Part shown: one piece after another, positions 25,869-36,190 of the stretch | How positions within the stretch are numbered: position 1 is the first letter of the stretch | How the letters are laid out: the number at the start of each line of letters is the position of its first letter | DNA from: CAVUFH01 sp963740835 | GTDB lineage: Bacteria > Actinomycetota > Acidimicrobiia > IMCC26256 > PALSA-610 | Direction: 5' to 3' | Length of the DNA: 64,000 nt | Assembly (NCBI GenBank): GCA_963740835.1 | Contig: CAVUFH010000001.1 | Coordinates: 248,001 to 312,000 of the forward strand | Notes under the pieces: model-generated | Database searches by the model: none | What the model was told of the DNA's origin: nothing | What the model saw: the letters and a program-made list of their open reading frames with translations, nothing else | Made by a program: the position numbers and the translations under genes

Positions 25869-27170
25869 GTGAGCACGGTCGGCGCGCTGGTTCGCGCCCT
25901 CGACGACCGCGCGGCGCGCATCGCGGTCATCGGTCAGGGTTACGTCGGCCTGCCCGTTGCGATGCGCGCGTCGGAACAGGGGTTCCCGGTCCTCGGTTTC
26001 GATCTGGCCGGGGCCCGGATCGAGCACCTACGCCAGGCGCGCTCGTACGTCGAGGATGTCAGCGACGATCGGCTGCGCGGCGCGCTGGCGCGGGGATATC
26101 TCCCGACGGCGGATCCCGACGACCTCGCCGGCTTCGACGTCGCGGTCATCACGGTCCCGACACCCCTGCGCGACGGAGCGCCGGACCTCTCCTTCATCGA
26201 GTCGGCGGCAGAGATCTTGGTGCCGTGGCTCCGGCCGGGCGTGCTCGTCGTCCTCGAGTCGACGACGTACCCCGGTACCACCGAAGAGCTGCTCCGGCCG
26301 ATCCTCGAACGGGGCGGGCTCCAGGGCGGCGCCGACTTCTTCGTCGGATACTCGCCGGAACGGATCGACCCCGGCAACGAGCAGTGGACGTTCGTCAACA
26401 CGCCCAAGGTGGTGTCCGGCATCGATCCGGCATCCCTCGATGCCGTTGCTGCCTTCTACGGCGCCCTCGTCGACAAGGTGGTTCCCGTCGCGACCACCGC
26501 CGAGGCCGAATTGGTGAAGCTGCTCGAGAACACGTTCCGGCACGTCAACATCGCGCTCGTCAACGAGCTCGCGATGTTCGCACGTGACCTCGATGTCGAC
26601 ATCTGGTCCGCGATCGACGCCGCCGCGACGAAGCCGTTCGGGTTCATGCGGTTCACGCCCGGTCCCGGTGTCGGCGGTCATTGCCTCCCGATCGACCCGT
26701 CGTATCTCGCGTGGCGCGTCGAACGCCGGCTCGGTCAGAGCTTCCGGTTCGTCGAGTTGGCGAACGATGTCAACAGCCACATGCCGGACTACGTCGTCAG
26801 CCGCGTCGCGTCGCTGTTGAACGAACAGGAGCGCGCGGTCAAAGGATCGCGCGTCCTGCTCCTCGGGCTCGCGTACAAACGATCGACATCCGACTGGCGC
26901 ACGTCGCCGTCCATGGAGATCGCGGAGCGACTCGTCGAGCAGGGTGCGCACGTGCGCGCGCACGATCCACTTGTCCCCGAGGACGCGGCGTTCGGTCTGC
27001 CCATCACACGTGTCGCGTGCACCGACGACGAGCTCGACCACGCCGACCTGGTCGTGCTGCTGGTCGACCACCCCGACCTCCCGTACGACGCGATCTGTGA
27101 TCGCGCCCGACTCGTGCTCGACACCAAGGGCATCTTGCGCGGTCGATCGTTCCGCGGCGAAGTGCTCTAG
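25869..27170 (+). CDS. nucleotide-sugar dehydrogenase (UDP-HexNAc dehydrogenase type)
   Basis: NAD-dependent oxidation of a UDP-hexose or UDP-N-acetylhexosamine at C6, 433 aa. The Rossmann loop is IAVIGQGYVGLPVAMRASEQ. VPTPLRDGAPDLSFIESA and VVLESTTYPGTTEELL match the WecC/WbpA branch rather than the Ugd branch. The catalytic Cys is in GPGVGGHCLPIDPSYLAWRV, and GLAYKRSTSDWRTSPSMEI gives the C-terminal UDP-binding domain. A second enzyme of the superfamily (51862-53157) is the Ugd-type paralog, so this one probably makes a different uronic acid. The start is GTG 25869. Confidence 0.88.
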   Translation: MSTVGALVRALDDRAARIAVIGQGYVGLPVAMRASEQGFPVLGFDLAGARIEHLRQARSYVEDVSDDRLRGALARGYLPTADPDDLAGFDVAVITVPTPLRDGAPDLSFIESAAEILVPWLRPGVLVVLESTTYPGTTEELLRPILERGGLQGGADFFVGYSPERIDPGNEQWTFVNTPKVVSGIDPASLDAVAAFYGALVDKVVPVATTAEAELVKLLENTFRHVNIALVNELAMFARDLDVDIWSAIDAAATKPFGFMRFTPGPGVGGHCLPIDPSYLAWRVERRLGQSFRFVELANDVNSHMPDYVVSRVASLLNEQERAVKGSRVLLLGLAYKRSTSDWRTSPSMEIAERLVEQGAHVRAHDPLVPEDAAFGLPITRVACTDDELDHADLVVLLVDHPDLPYDAICDRARLVLDTKGILRGRSFRGEVL

Positions 27171-27177
27171 CGCGCCC

Positions 27178-27915
27178 TCACGCCCGGCCGCGATCGAGCA
27201 CCTTGAGCGGCTTCGTGATCCGCAAGGCGCGCGCGAGCGACGGTGGCGCATCCGGTGCCGGCCCCGCCCATGCCTTCCGGCGGATGACGCCGTACAGGTT
27301 GAGCCCGAGCTCCGCGCACGCGTCGCGCACCGCGGAACGCACGTCCTCGTAGCTGCCGTAGTCGTCGAAGCAGACAACGCCCTTCGGGGTGAGCAGCGAC
27401 GCGAAGTTGCGAGCATCGCTCATGACCGCGTCGTAGGAGTGCCAGCCGTCGACGAACACGAAGTCGATCTTCCGGCCGTCCCACTCCTTCGCGGCGTCGT
27501 CCGACATCATCACCCGCTCGTCGAGCAGATCGCGGATGCCGGCGCCCGCGGTGTAGACCCGGAACAGGTCGAGCGTCGGGATCGTGTCGACACCCAACCC
27601 GTCGAGGTTCTGCCGGTCACCGGTGTGCGGGTCGATCGCGACGAGCTCAGGATCCGTGCCGAACTGCTTGAGCGCGAGCCCGATGAGGCATGTGCTGCGG
27701 CCAAGATACGAACCGATCTCGACGACGGTATGCGGCCGCAGATCGGCGATCACGCCCCAGAACGTCGCCGCGCTCACCTCGTCGAACCACCCCGGGACCT
27801 TCTGCGCGGTCGCCCACCCTTCTGCGAAGCCGTGCGCCTTGCGCACCGCCGCATCTCGCGTCAGCACTCCGAGAGAACTCGAAGCTGCTTCACGAATCGC
27901 ATCGCCCAACGACAT
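27178..27915 (-). CDS. class I SAM-dependent methyltransferase
   Basis: 245 aa from ATG 27913-27915, preceded by GGGAGGAACC. The SAM-binding motif is VVEIGSYLGRSTCLIG, motif II is VAIDPHTGD, and DFVFVDGWHSYDAVMSDARN is typical of the Methyltransf_24 / cephalosporin-hydroxylase-like family found in glycan clusters. The stop lies 7 bp from the convergent dehydrogenase gene. The acceptor is unknown; sugar O-methylation fits the setting. Confidence 0.8.
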   Translation of the reverse strand: MSLGDAIREAASSSLGVLTRDAAVRKAHGFAEGWATAQKVPGWFDEVSAATFWGVIADLRPHTVVEIGSYLGRSTCLIGLALKQFGTDPELVAIDPHTGDRQNLDGLGVDTIPTLDLFRVYTAGAGIRDLLDERVMMSDDAAKEWDGRKIDFVFVDGWHSYDAVMSDARNFASLLTPKGVVCFDDYGSYEDVRSAVRDACAELGLNLYGVIRRKAWAGPAPDAPPSLARALRITKPLKVLDRGRA

Positions 27916-28030
27916 GGTTCCTCCCAGTGACCCCGCGAGTATCGCCGAACCGTCGCACTTCTCGAGAACAGCGCGGCCCTGGGAGGCGGTCGCGGCAAGG
28001 GAACCGGTCACACTGCGCGACACTGCGGCG

Positions 28031-29086
28031 ATGCGGGCACACTCTTCGCACACCCGAGGCACGGGTATCCGGATCGGCGCCGCCGCCCTCATGTGCGCCG
28101 CGATTCTCACCGCGTGCGGGTCCGGGGGAGGCGAAGACGCGAAGGCCGCGCCCGCGCCGAAGACGACGACCACCACCACGATCCCGCGCGCGACCGACCT
28201 CGTGACGGCCGCGTGCAACGGAACGCTCACCGCCCACGATGCCGGCCAGATCACGCCGGAACCGATGAAAGAGCTCTCCGGGCTCGTCGCGAGTCGCCGC
28301 CAGCCCGGCGTGCTCTGGGCGGTGAACGACTCCGGCGACATCGCGCGCATCTACGCCGTCGGAACGGACGGCACGTACCTCGGTTCGTACGTCCTCGGCG
28401 ATGTGACCGCGACCGACTGGGAGGACATCGCGATCGGCCCGGGTCCCGAGCCCGGCACCGACTCCCTGCCCGCCACCGACTCCCTGCCCGCCACCGACTC
28501 CCTGTACGTCGGCGACATCGGTGACAACGCGAACGCGGGAGTCGGAGCGCGCACCCAGATCAGCGTGCTGCGCTTTCCTGAACCTCGCATCGACCGCACG
28601 GCGCCGGCGGTGGACGACCAGCCGCTCACGGGTGTCGAGACCTTCCCGCTGACCTATCCGGACCGACCCCGTGACATCGAGACGCTGCTGGTCGATCCGA
28701 TCTCGGGCGAGGTGGTGCTCGTCCACAAGTCGTGGTCGGGCACTGGCGAGGCCGTCGTATACCAAGCGCCGCTCGCGACACCCGGGGTCGCCGGGTCACT
28801 GGTCGAGGTCGGGAAACTCGCGCTCGCGCCGGGCGAGCAGGTCACGAGCGGCGACGTCGCCCCCGCCGGCGATGCCATCGCGCTGCGGACCTACACGCAG
28901 GTGCTGCTCTTCCGCCGCGCCGCCGGCTCGCCCGTCGAGACGGCGCTCGCCGCGCCACCCTGCGCGCGACCCGGTCCCGACGAGAAGCAAGGCGAGTCGG
29001 TCACGTTCAGCGCGGACGCAGGGTCCCTCTACACCGTGAGCGAAGGCGAGAAACCCATGCTCCACCGGTTCGATGGCGCCGGGTGA
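28031..29086 (+). CDS. secreted lipoprotein, unknown function, beta-propeller-like
   Basis: 351 aa from ATG 28031. A signal peptide ends in the lipobox LTAC (AALMCAAILTACGSGGG), then a Thr-rich tether PKTTTTTTIPR. The body has ELSGLVASRRQPGVLWAVND, DWEDIAIGPG and GDIGDNANA, a set seen in a family of propeller-like secreted proteins of actinobacteria with no assigned activity. Residues around 145-160 contain a triple TDSLPA repeat encoded by a perfect 18-bp tandem repeat. It is divergent from the methyltransferase gene (115 bp between starts). Confidence 0.72.
   Translation: MRAHSSHTRGTGIRIGAAALMCAAILTACGSGGGEDAKAAPAPKTTTTTTIPRATDLVTAACNGTLTAHDAGQITPEPMKELSGLVASRRQPGVLWAVNDSGDIARIYAVGTDGTYLGSYVLGDVTATDWEDIAIGPGPEPGTDSLPATDSLPATDSLYVGDIGDNANAGVGARTQISVLRFPEPRIDRTAPAVDDQPLTGVETFPLTYPDRPRDIETLLVDPISGEVVLVHKSWSGTGEAVVYQAPLATPGVAGSLVEVGKLALAPGEQVTSGDVAPAGDAIALRTYTQVLLFRRAAGSPVETALAAPPCARPGPDEKQGESVTFSADAGSLYTVSEGEKPMLHRFDGAG
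28457..28504 (+). repeat. 18-bp in-frame tandem repeat, 2.7 copies
   Basis: accgactccctgcccgcc occurs at 28457-28474 and 28475-28492, with 12 bp more at 28493-28504. It encodes TDSLPA units in the lipoprotein and does not break the frame. Likely slippage-prone. Confidence 0.9.
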
Positions 29087-29210
29087 GAAGAAATCCGGAC
29101 CCTTGAGCTAGCGGACCCGTCGCCACGCAGAGTAAGGTTCTCCGGGTTAGGGCGGAATGCGGGGAAGCGTGGTCGGGCGGAGCCCGGCCACCACGGGCAA
29201 CGGAGCGGGC

Positions 29211-32200
29211 GTGAAGACTCTTCATACGCGTCGTCAGACGCGTCTCTCGAAATTCTTGGTGGCAATTCTCGTTGTCGCCGGCGCCAACCTCGGTCTGTTG
29301 GGCGTGGCGGCCGGACCCGGCCGAGTGCCACGGTCGCTGTTCTCACAGCATCCCATCGCGGGCTGGAGCACCAACGGACCGGTGCACGCGGTGAAGATCG
29401 TCGGCGACATCGTCTACGTCGGTGGTGACTTCAGCCAGGTGCGCGGCCCGGGCGGCTCACCGGTGGTCGCCCGCACCAACCTGTTCGCGATCAACCGCAA
29501 CACCGGGCGCGATGATCCCGGGCTTCGTCGCGTTCACGAACGGCATCGTGCGCGCGATCGAGTCCGACGGCACGACGTGTACGTCGGCGGCGGCTTCACC
29601 ACGGTCAACAACACGGCCCGACGCTTCATCGTCGTCACTCGACCCGGTCACCGGCGCGCTGCGAGCGTTCAACCCGAATCCGCAGAGCCAGGTCTACGGC
29701 CTCGGCGTCCGCGGCAACTGGTCTCTACCTCGGCGGCGTCTTCAACGCGATCGGCAGCGTCACCGCGCAGCCGTCTCGCCCTCGTCGACAAGACGACCGG
29801 CGCGCTCGACCCGACCTTCAACCCGGCGCCCGACGGCGCGGTGCGCACGTTCGCGTTCTCGCCGAACGGCGGCCGCATCTACATCGGCGGCGACTATCTC
29901 GAACATCGCCGGGTATCGCGCAGCCCTAGCTCGTCGCGCTCGACCCGGTCACCGGCACCCGGATCCCGGTGCGTCTTCCAGCAGTTCGCAGGGCCCGATG
30001 CTCGACCTCGACGTCGACCCGAACGGTTCCACGCGTGTACGCCGCGCTCGGCGGCACACCGGGTGCCGGCAACCGCACGGACGCCTGGGACGCCAACACC
30101 GGCGTGCGCCTGTGGCGCAACGAAGCCGACGGTGACAATCAGGCCATCGAGTACACGAACGGCGAGGTCTACTTCGGCTTCCACGAGGGCTTCGGCGGGC
30201 AACCCGCTGCGCCACATCCTCGGCGCCGACGCCGTGACCGGCGTCATCGACCCGAACTTCCAGCCGAACGTGAACAGCTTCTGGGGCGTCTGGTCGATCG
30301 ACGCGGGCAGCGGAACGCTGGCCGTCGGTGGTGAGTTCACGAACTTCGACGGCGTCGCGGTGCAAGGCATCGCGCTGCTGCCGTCGTTGTTCGCCAACGA
30401 CCACACGCCGCCGAGCGACCCGACGAACCTGATCTCGACCGGCCACACGTCGACGACCGCCAGCCTCTCGTGGGGCGGGTCGACCGACAACACCCAGCTG
30501 TCCGGCTACCAGGTGTTCCGTGACGGCACGCAGGTCGGCTTCAGCACGTCGACGAACTTCACCGACGGCAACCTCGACGCCGTCGACCGCGTACACCTAC
30601 ACGGTCCGCGCCGTCGACGCGAACGACAACGTCTCGGCCGCCGAACCGCGCCGGTGAGTGTCACGACATCGCTTGCCGCTCGTCGTCGCCGGTGCTGACT
30701 GGCGGTACCTCGACAACGGGACCGATCCCGGGCCCGCGTTCCGCGGCAGCGGCGTTCGACGACTCGGCCTGGGCGAGCGGGAACGCGCAGTTCGGCTACG
30801 GCGACGGTGACGAGATCACCACCGTCGGGTTCGGGCCCAACGCCAACACAAGTACGTCACGACGTACTTCCGCCGGAGCTTCAACGTCGCCAACCCGGCG
30901 AACGATCACCGGCCTGGTCTGCGCCTGCTGCGTGACGACGGTGCGGTCGTCTACATCAACGGCACCGAAGTCGTCCGGTCCAACATGCCGAACGGCACGA
31001 TCACGACCAACACGCTTGCACCGGCGAACGTCGACGGCGCGAACGAGACGACGTTCTTCCCGTTCAGCTTCGGGCCGGGCTCGCTCGTCGCCGGCACGAA
31101 TACCATCGCGGTCGAAGTGCACCAGAACTCCCGCACCAGCTCCGACCTCAGCTTCGACCTCGCGCTCGACGCCGAAGTGAACATCGGCGGCGGCGACACG
31201 ACGAAGCCGTCGGCGCCTACGGCGCTGACGCTCGGCACGGTGACCGCGAACTCGGTTGCACTGTCGTGGGGTGCATCGACCGACGATCTCGGCGTGGACC
31301 ACTACACGGTGCTGCGCAACGGGACACCGATCGGCACGACCGACACGACCAGCTTCACCGACAGCACGGCCACCGACGGCCACGCGTACACGTACACGGT
31401 GGTCGCGGTGGACGCGGCGAACAACACCTCGGATCCGTCGAACGCGGTAACGGCGAACACACCGGACGTGACCGCACCGTCGCAACCGGGGCCGTTGGTG
31501 GCACAGACGCTGACCGACACGGCCGCGGCGATCTCGTGGGTCGCGTCGACGGACAACGTCGGCGTCAACCACTACGACGTCTACCGGGACAACGCGCTCG
31601 TCGGCAGCTCGCCCACGGCGTCGTACAACGACTCGGGGCTCACGCAGCAGACCAGCTACACGTACTCGGTCGTGGCCGTCGACGCCGCGAACCTGTCATC
31701 GGCACCCTCGGCGCCGTTGACGATCACGACGCCGGCGCCGTCCTCGACCGCCACGCTCGTGGCCGCGGGGTCCGTCTGGCGCTACCTCGACAACGGCACG
31801 AATCAGGGCACCGCATGGCGGGCGCAAGGGTTCAACGACTCGACCTGGGCGAGCGGACCGGCGCTGCTCGGATACGGCCACGGCGACGAAGCCACGACGG
31901 TCGGGTTCGGCGGCAACGCAAGCCAGAAGTACCTCACCACGTACTTCCGGACCACGTTCAACCTCGCCAACGCCGGGTCGGTGCAGTCGCTGCTGATGCA
32001 TCTGGTGCGTGACGACGGTGCCGTCGTCTACATCAACGGCACCGAAGTGGCTCGCTCGAACATGCCGGCCGGCACGATCACGTCGGGCACGTTCGCATCG
32101 ACGAACGTGAATCCGCCGCAGGATCGGCAGTTCTTCGACTTCACGGTCCCGACGAACGTGCTCGTGACCGGCACGAACACGATCGCGGTCGAGGTGCACC

Positions 32201-32259
32201 AGAACTACCACGCCAGCGGTGACCTGGCGTTCAACCTCGCGCTGATCGCCAACCCCTGA
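29211..32259 (+). CDS. large surface protein: beta-propeller, Fn3 repeats and two C-terminal jelly-roll-like modules; many frameshifts
   Basis: About 1,015 aa if the frame is restored. GTG 29211 gives MKTLHTRRQTRLSKFLVAIL, a secretion signal. Residues about 45-400 carry repeated propeller strands (VGDIVYVGGDFSQV, GGRIYIGGDY, LAVGGEFTNFDGVAVQGIAL). Fn3-like domains follow (SLSWGGSTDNTQLSGYQVFR, LSWGASTDDLGVDHYTVLRN, ISWVASTDNVGVNHYDVYRD). Two copies of a module starting WRYLDNGTxxG and ending TNTIAVEVHQN flank the Fn3 domains. From 30985 to the stop the frame is intact; between about 29505 and 30900 roughly ten one-base shifts occur. It is a paralog of the gene at 47010-50736. Probable cell-surface or secreted adhesive role (inference). 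Confidence 0.72.
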
Positions 32260-32263
32260 TCGC

Positions 32264-32312
32264 CCCACCCGCCGCGTGTGCCGTCGCGGCAGCGTCGGCA
32301 CACGCGGGTGGG
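32264..32312 (+). terminator. hairpin after the surface-protein gene
   Basis: An 11-bp perfect stem CGCGTGTGCCG / CGGCACACGCG (32273-32283 / 32296-32306) is extended by CCCACC / GGTGGG. It begins 5 bp after the stop. There is no T run, so it may act as a GC-only terminator or an RNA 3' end stabiliser. Confidence 0.5.
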
Positions 32313-32364
32313 ATGGATCGCCATAATCAGTCGGACATGCGCATGCCTTGAGTACGGTCGAGGG

Positions 32365-34089
32365 ATGCGCATGTCCTCGCTGTTTCTGCGCACGTTGCGC
32401 GACGACCCCGCGGATGCGGAGGTCGACAGCCATCGTCTGCTCGTACGCGCCGGCTACATCCGGAAGATCGCGGCCGGGTTCTACTCCTGGTTGCCACTCG
32501 GGACGCGGGTGCTGCGGCACGTCGAAGAGATCGTCCGGCAGGAGATGGACCGCGCGGGTGCGCAGGAAACCGTGCTCCCGATCCTCCAACCACTCGAACT
32601 GTGGCAACGCTCGGGGCGGGATGCGCTGTACGGGCCGCTCATGTTCCGGCTGCTCGACCGCAAGGAGACCGGCTTCTGCTTGTCACCGACCGCAGAGGAG
32701 GTCGTGACCTCGATCGTCGCGCAGGAGTACACGTCCTACCGCGATCTTCCGGTGAACCTGTACCAGGTCAACTGGAAGTACCGGGACGAGCTGCGCCCGC
32801 GATTCGGCTTGCTGCGCACGCGCGAGTTCCTGATGAAGGACGCCTATTCGTTCGACGCCGACCTCGATGGTCTGCGCGTGAGCTACCGACAGATGTACGA
32901 CGCGTACTTCCGCGTCTTCGAACGGTGCGGGCTCACGTTCCGGCCGGTCGAAGCGCAATCCGGCGAGATCGGCGGCGACGTGAACCACGAGTTCATGGCC
33001 GTCGCGGCGGTGGGCGAGGACGACTTCGTCTGGTGTCGTTCCTGCGACTACGCCGCGAACGTCGAGGCGGCGCGACGCGGTCGGCAGGACCCCGTGGCGG
33101 CGGTGCCGGTCGACGCGCCGCCGATGGAGAAGCTGCACACCCCCGACATGCCGGGAATCGCCCCGGTCGCCAAGCACCTCGGCGTCGAGCCTTCGCACCT
33201 CTTGAAGTGCATCGCGATCGACGTCGACGGTGCCCTCGGGCTCGCGCTCGTGCCGGGCGACCGCGAGATCAACGAGTACGCGCTCGGCGCCGCGCTCGCA
33301 CCGAAGTCCGTGCACCTCTACGGCGACGAGGACTTCGACGCGCATCCCGAGCTGCCGAAGGGCTACATCGGTCCACACCACCCCGACGTCAGCGTGATCG
33401 TGGCGGACCCCTCGGTGAGTGCGCCGATCGCGTGGGTCACCGGCGCGAACGAAACCGACTCTCACGTTCGCAACGCGGTCCTCGGTCGCGACTTCTCCGT
33501 CGACATCTGGGCCGATCTGGTCACGATCGTGTCGGGCGACATCTGCCCGCGCTGCGGGAACCCGCTGTCGGTCGACCGCGGCATCGAGGTCGGCCACGTG
33601 TTCCAGCTCGGCACCAAGTACTCCGAAGCGTTGGATGCTCGTTACACGGACGAGAACGGCGAGCAGCACCCGATGCTCATGGGCTGCTACGGCATCGGGA
33701 TCTCGCGCATCGTCGCCGCCGTCGCCGAAGAGTTCCACGACGACCAGGGGCTGGCGTGGCCGGCTGCGCTCGCGCCCTATGACGTCCATCTGATCGTGCT
33801 TCCGGGGCGCGACGAACGCGCCGGCGACGTGGTCGCCGCCGCCGACCGCATCTACGAGGAACTGGAGGACGCCGGCGTCGCGGTGCTCTACGACGACCGC
33901 GAAACCCGGCCCGGCGTGAAGTTCGCGGACGCCGACCTCGTCGGCATGCCGGTCCAGATCGTCGTCGGGGCCAAGGGTGTCGCGAAGGGGATCGTCGAAC
34001 GCAAGCAGCGGGCCACCGGCGATCGGGACGAGATCCCGCTGGATCGCGTCCTCGAGACGCTGCGTCACGACGGAGGCCAACACCGATGA
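32365..34089 (+). CDS. proS: prolyl-tRNA synthetase (ProS, bacterial type with editing domain)
   Basis: Class II synthetase, 574 aa. The catalytic core has VLPILQPLELWQRSGR, FCLSPTAEEVVTSIV, YQVNWKYRDELRPRFGLLRTREFLMKDAYSF (motif 2) and GCYGIGISRIVAAVAEE (motif 3). The YbaK-like editing insertion lies around residues 230-400 (HLLKCIAIDVDGALGLALVP). The C-terminal anticodon-binding domain ends with KQRATGDRDEIPLD. The start is ATG 32365 (MRMSSLFLRTLRDDP) or ATG 32371, which has the better spacing from GAGGG. The stop overlaps ligC as ATGA. Confidence 0.95.
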   Translation: MRMSSLFLRTLRDDPADAEVDSHRLLVRAGYIRKIAAGFYSWLPLGTRVLRHVEEIVRQEMDRAGAQETVLPILQPLELWQRSGRDALYGPLMFRLLDRKETGFCLSPTAEEVVTSIVAQEYTSYRDLPVNLYQVNWKYRDELRPRFGLLRTREFLMKDAYSFDADLDGLRVSYRQMYDAYFRVFERCGLTFRPVEAQSGEIGGDVNHEFMAVAAVGEDDFVWCRSCDYAANVEAARRGRQDPVAAVPVDAPPMEKLHTPDMPGIAPVAKHLGVEPSHLLKCIAIDVDGALGLALVPGDREINEYALGAALAPKSVHLYGDEDFDAHPELPKGYIGPHHPDVSVIVADPSVSAPIAWVTGANETDSHVRNAVLGRDFSVDIWADLVTIVSGDICPRCGNPLSVDRGIEVGHVFQLGTKYSEALDARYTDENGEQHPMLMGCYGIGISRIVAAVAEEFHDDQGLAWPAALAPYDVHLIVLPGRDERAGDVVAAADRIYEELEDAGVAVLYDDRETRPGVKFADADLVGMPVQIVVGAKGVAKGIVERKQRATGDRDEIPLDRVLETLRHDGGQHR

Positions 34090-35165
34090 CGTTGCCGTTG
34101 CATCCGCCGCTCGACCCCATGCTCGCGAAGTTGACGCGGGAGCTGCCCCCGGCGGGGAAGGTCTCCTACGAACCGAAGTGGGACGGCTTCCGCTGCGTCG
34201 TGTTCCGCGACGGCGACGAGCTCGATCTGCAGAGCCGCAACAACAAGCCCCTGCTGCGCTACTTCCCGGAGCTGCGCGAGCCATTGCTCGAGCAGTTGCC
34301 GGAACGGGTCGTGCTCGACGGCGAGCTGGTCGTGGCCAATGAGCGCGGGCTCGACTTCGACGCGTTGCAGCAGCGCCAGCATCCGGCGGCTTCACGCGTC
34401 AACAAGCTCGCGGTCGAGATCCCCGCGTCGTACGTCGCGTTCGATCTCCTCGCGCTGGGCGACGAGTCCTTGTGCGACGCGCCGTTCCGGGACCGGCGAG
34501 CCCGCCTCGTTGCCGTGCTCGGCGCGGCGACGCCGCCGATCCACGTCACGCCCGCGACGCTCGATCGCGACACCGCGGCCGACTGGTTCTCGCGCTTCGA
34601 GGGTGCCGGCTTCGACGGCGTCGTCGCCAAGCCGCTCGACGACCCGTACCTCCCGGGCGAGCGCAAGATGCTGAAGGTGAAACACGAGCGCACCGCCGAC
34701 TGCGTGTGCGCGGGATTCCGCATCCACAAGGACGGGAAAGGCGTCGGCTCGCTCTTGTGCGGCCTCTACGACGACGACGGCGTGCTGCACCACGTCGGCG
34801 TCGCGAGCGGCATGGCGGCCCCTGTCCGCAAGCAGCTGCTCGCGGAGGTGGAGCCGCTGCGCAAGGACGCGCTCGCCGACCATCCCTGGCGCGACTGGGC
34901 GGCCGCGTCGATGGAAGCCGCAGCTTCGGGACAGCGCATGCCGGGCGGCCCGTCACGCTGGAACGCCGACAAGGACCTGTCGTGGGAACCGGTACGGATC
35001 GAACGGGTCGTCGAGGTCGCGTACGAGGGGCTCATGAACGGTCGGTTCCGGCACAACGGCCGGTTCCGGCGCTGGCGGGCCGACAAGAACCCGGCCGAGT
35101 GCACCTACTCGCAGCTCGAGACCATCGCACCGGCCGAGCTGCGCGAGATGTTCGGGCGCGCCTGA
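34086..35165 (+). CDS. ligC: ATP-dependent DNA ligase, LigC type
   Basis: 359 aa. The nucleotidyltransferase motif I is YEPKWDGFRCVVF with Lys as the AMP acceptor. Motif III is ASYVAFDLLALGD, motif IV is GFDGVVAKPLD and motif V is KMLKVKHERTADCV. An OB-fold C-terminus follows (GLYDDDGVLHHVGVASGM). LigC enzymes of actinobacteria seal nicks in excision repair and are separate from the NHEJ ligase LigD; no ku or ligD gene lies nearby. Overlap with proS suggests co-expression. Confidence 0.9.
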   Translation: MTLPLHPPLDPMLAKLTRELPPAGKVSYEPKWDGFRCVVFRDGDELDLQSRNNKPLLRYFPELREPLLEQLPERVVLDGELVVANERGLDFDALQQRQHPAASRVNKLAVEIPASYVAFDLLALGDESLCDAPFRDRRARLVAVLGAATPPIHVTPATLDRDTAADWFSRFEGAGFDGVVAKPLDDPYLPGERKMLKVKHERTADCVCAGFRIHKDGKGVGSLLCGLYDDDGVLHHVGVASGMAAPVRKQLLAEVEPLRKDALADHPWRDWAAASMEAAASGQRMPGGPSRWNADKDLSWEPVRIERVVEVAYEGLMNGRFRHNGRFRRWRADKNPAECTYSQLETIAPAELREMFGRA

Positions 35166-35180
35166 CGCCGGCCGGCGCGC
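35156..35180. terminator. bidirectional hairpin between convergent ligC and galE
   Basis: GCGCGCC (35156-35162) pairs with GGCGCGC (35174-35180) around an 11-nt loop that includes the ligC stop codon. It lies at the convergent junction of two genes whose stops are 16 bp apart. Confidence 0.4.
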
Positions 35181-35181
35181 T

Positions 35182-36165
35182 TCAGGACTCGTACCCGTTC
35201 GGGTGTGACGAGTGCCACTTCCACGCGCTCTCGATGATCTCGTCGATGCCGAACTGCGGCGTCCAGCCGAGCACGTCGCGCGCACGACGCAGGTCCGCAT
35301 AGACCGCGACCGGGTCGCCGGCCCGCCGGCCCAGCTTCTCGACTGGGATCTCTCGGCCACTCACCCGGTTCGCGACGTAGATCACCTCGAGGACCGAGGA
35401 GCCCTCGCCGGTCCCGAGGTTGACCACCGTCGAGTGACCGCCGCGTTCGAGATGATCGATCGCACGCACGTGTGCGTCGGCGAGGTCGATCACATGCACG
35501 TAGTCGCGGATCGCGGTGCCGTCCGGCGTGTCGTAGTCGGTGCCGAACACCTTCACATCCGGAGTGATGCCCACCGCCGCCTTCATGACGAGCGGCACCA
35601 GGTTCAGCGTCAGGCCCCAGTCCTCGCCGAACTGCCCGTCGAGCGTCGCGCCCGCGGCATTGAAGTAGCGCAGGCTCACCGAACCGGTGTCGCGGCACTT
35701 GTCGTACCAGGAGAGCATCCGCTCGACGATGAGCTTGCTCTCCGCGTACGGGCTCTCGGGCGCGAGGGGGTGCTGCTCGTCGACCGGCAGGATCGTCGGC
35801 GTCCCGTACACCGAGCAGCTCGAGGAGAACACGACGCGGCGGACGTCGCACGCGTCGAGCGTTGCGAGCAGCGCGACCGTCTTCACGACGTTGTTGTCGA
35901 AGTAGCGACCGGGGAGCTCCATCGACTCGCCGGCCGCCTTGTACGCGGCGAAGTGGATCACGGCATCGACACCGTGCTCACGCACCGTACGGGCGACGGT
36001 GTCCGAGTCGGCGATGTCGGCCTCGACGATCGGCACGCCGGGAACCGAACCCCGGTGACCGAATTCCATCGAGTCGAGCACGACCACATCACGCCCGGCC
36101 GCTTGCAGGTGGCGGACCGTCTGCGACCCGATGTAGCCCGCGCCGCCGGTGACCAGAACTGTCAT
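35182..36165 (-). CDS. galE: UDP-glucose 4-epimerase
   Basis: Interconverts UDP-glucose and UDP-galactose (or the GlcNAc/GalNAc pair); 327 aa. NAD-binding VTGGAGYIGSQTVRHL, then HFAAYKAAGESMELPGRYFDNN, Ser motif VFSSSCSVYGTP, catalytic pair YAESK, and RYFNAAGATLDGQFGED are all GalE hallmarks. The C-terminus DVLGWTPQFGIDEII is intact. It is the last gene of a long minus-strand exopolysaccharide unit. Confidence 0.93.
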   Translation of the reverse strand: MTVLVTGGAGYIGSQTVRHLQAAGRDVVVLDSMEFGHRGSVPGVPIVEADIADSDTVARTVREHGVDAVIHFAAYKAAGESMELPGRYFDNNVVKTVALLATLDACDVRRVVFSSSCSVYGTPTILPVDEQHPLAPESPYAESKLIVERMLSWYDKCRDTGSVSLRYFNAAGATLDGQFGEDWGLTLNLVPLVMKAAVGITPDVKVFGTDYDTPDGTAIRDYVHVIDLADAHVRAIDHLERGGHSTVVNLGTGEGSSVLEVIYVANRVSGREIPVEKLGRRAGDPVAVYADLRRARDVLGWTPQFGIDEIIESAWKWHSSHPNGYES

Positions 36166-36190
36166 GGGATTCCGTTCTCGAGAAGGTCTT

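Noticed and set aside
28457..28504. CRISPR-like repeats here and at 53173-53210
   Set aside because: Direct tandem repeats of 15-18 bp without spacers; one is in-frame coding sequence.
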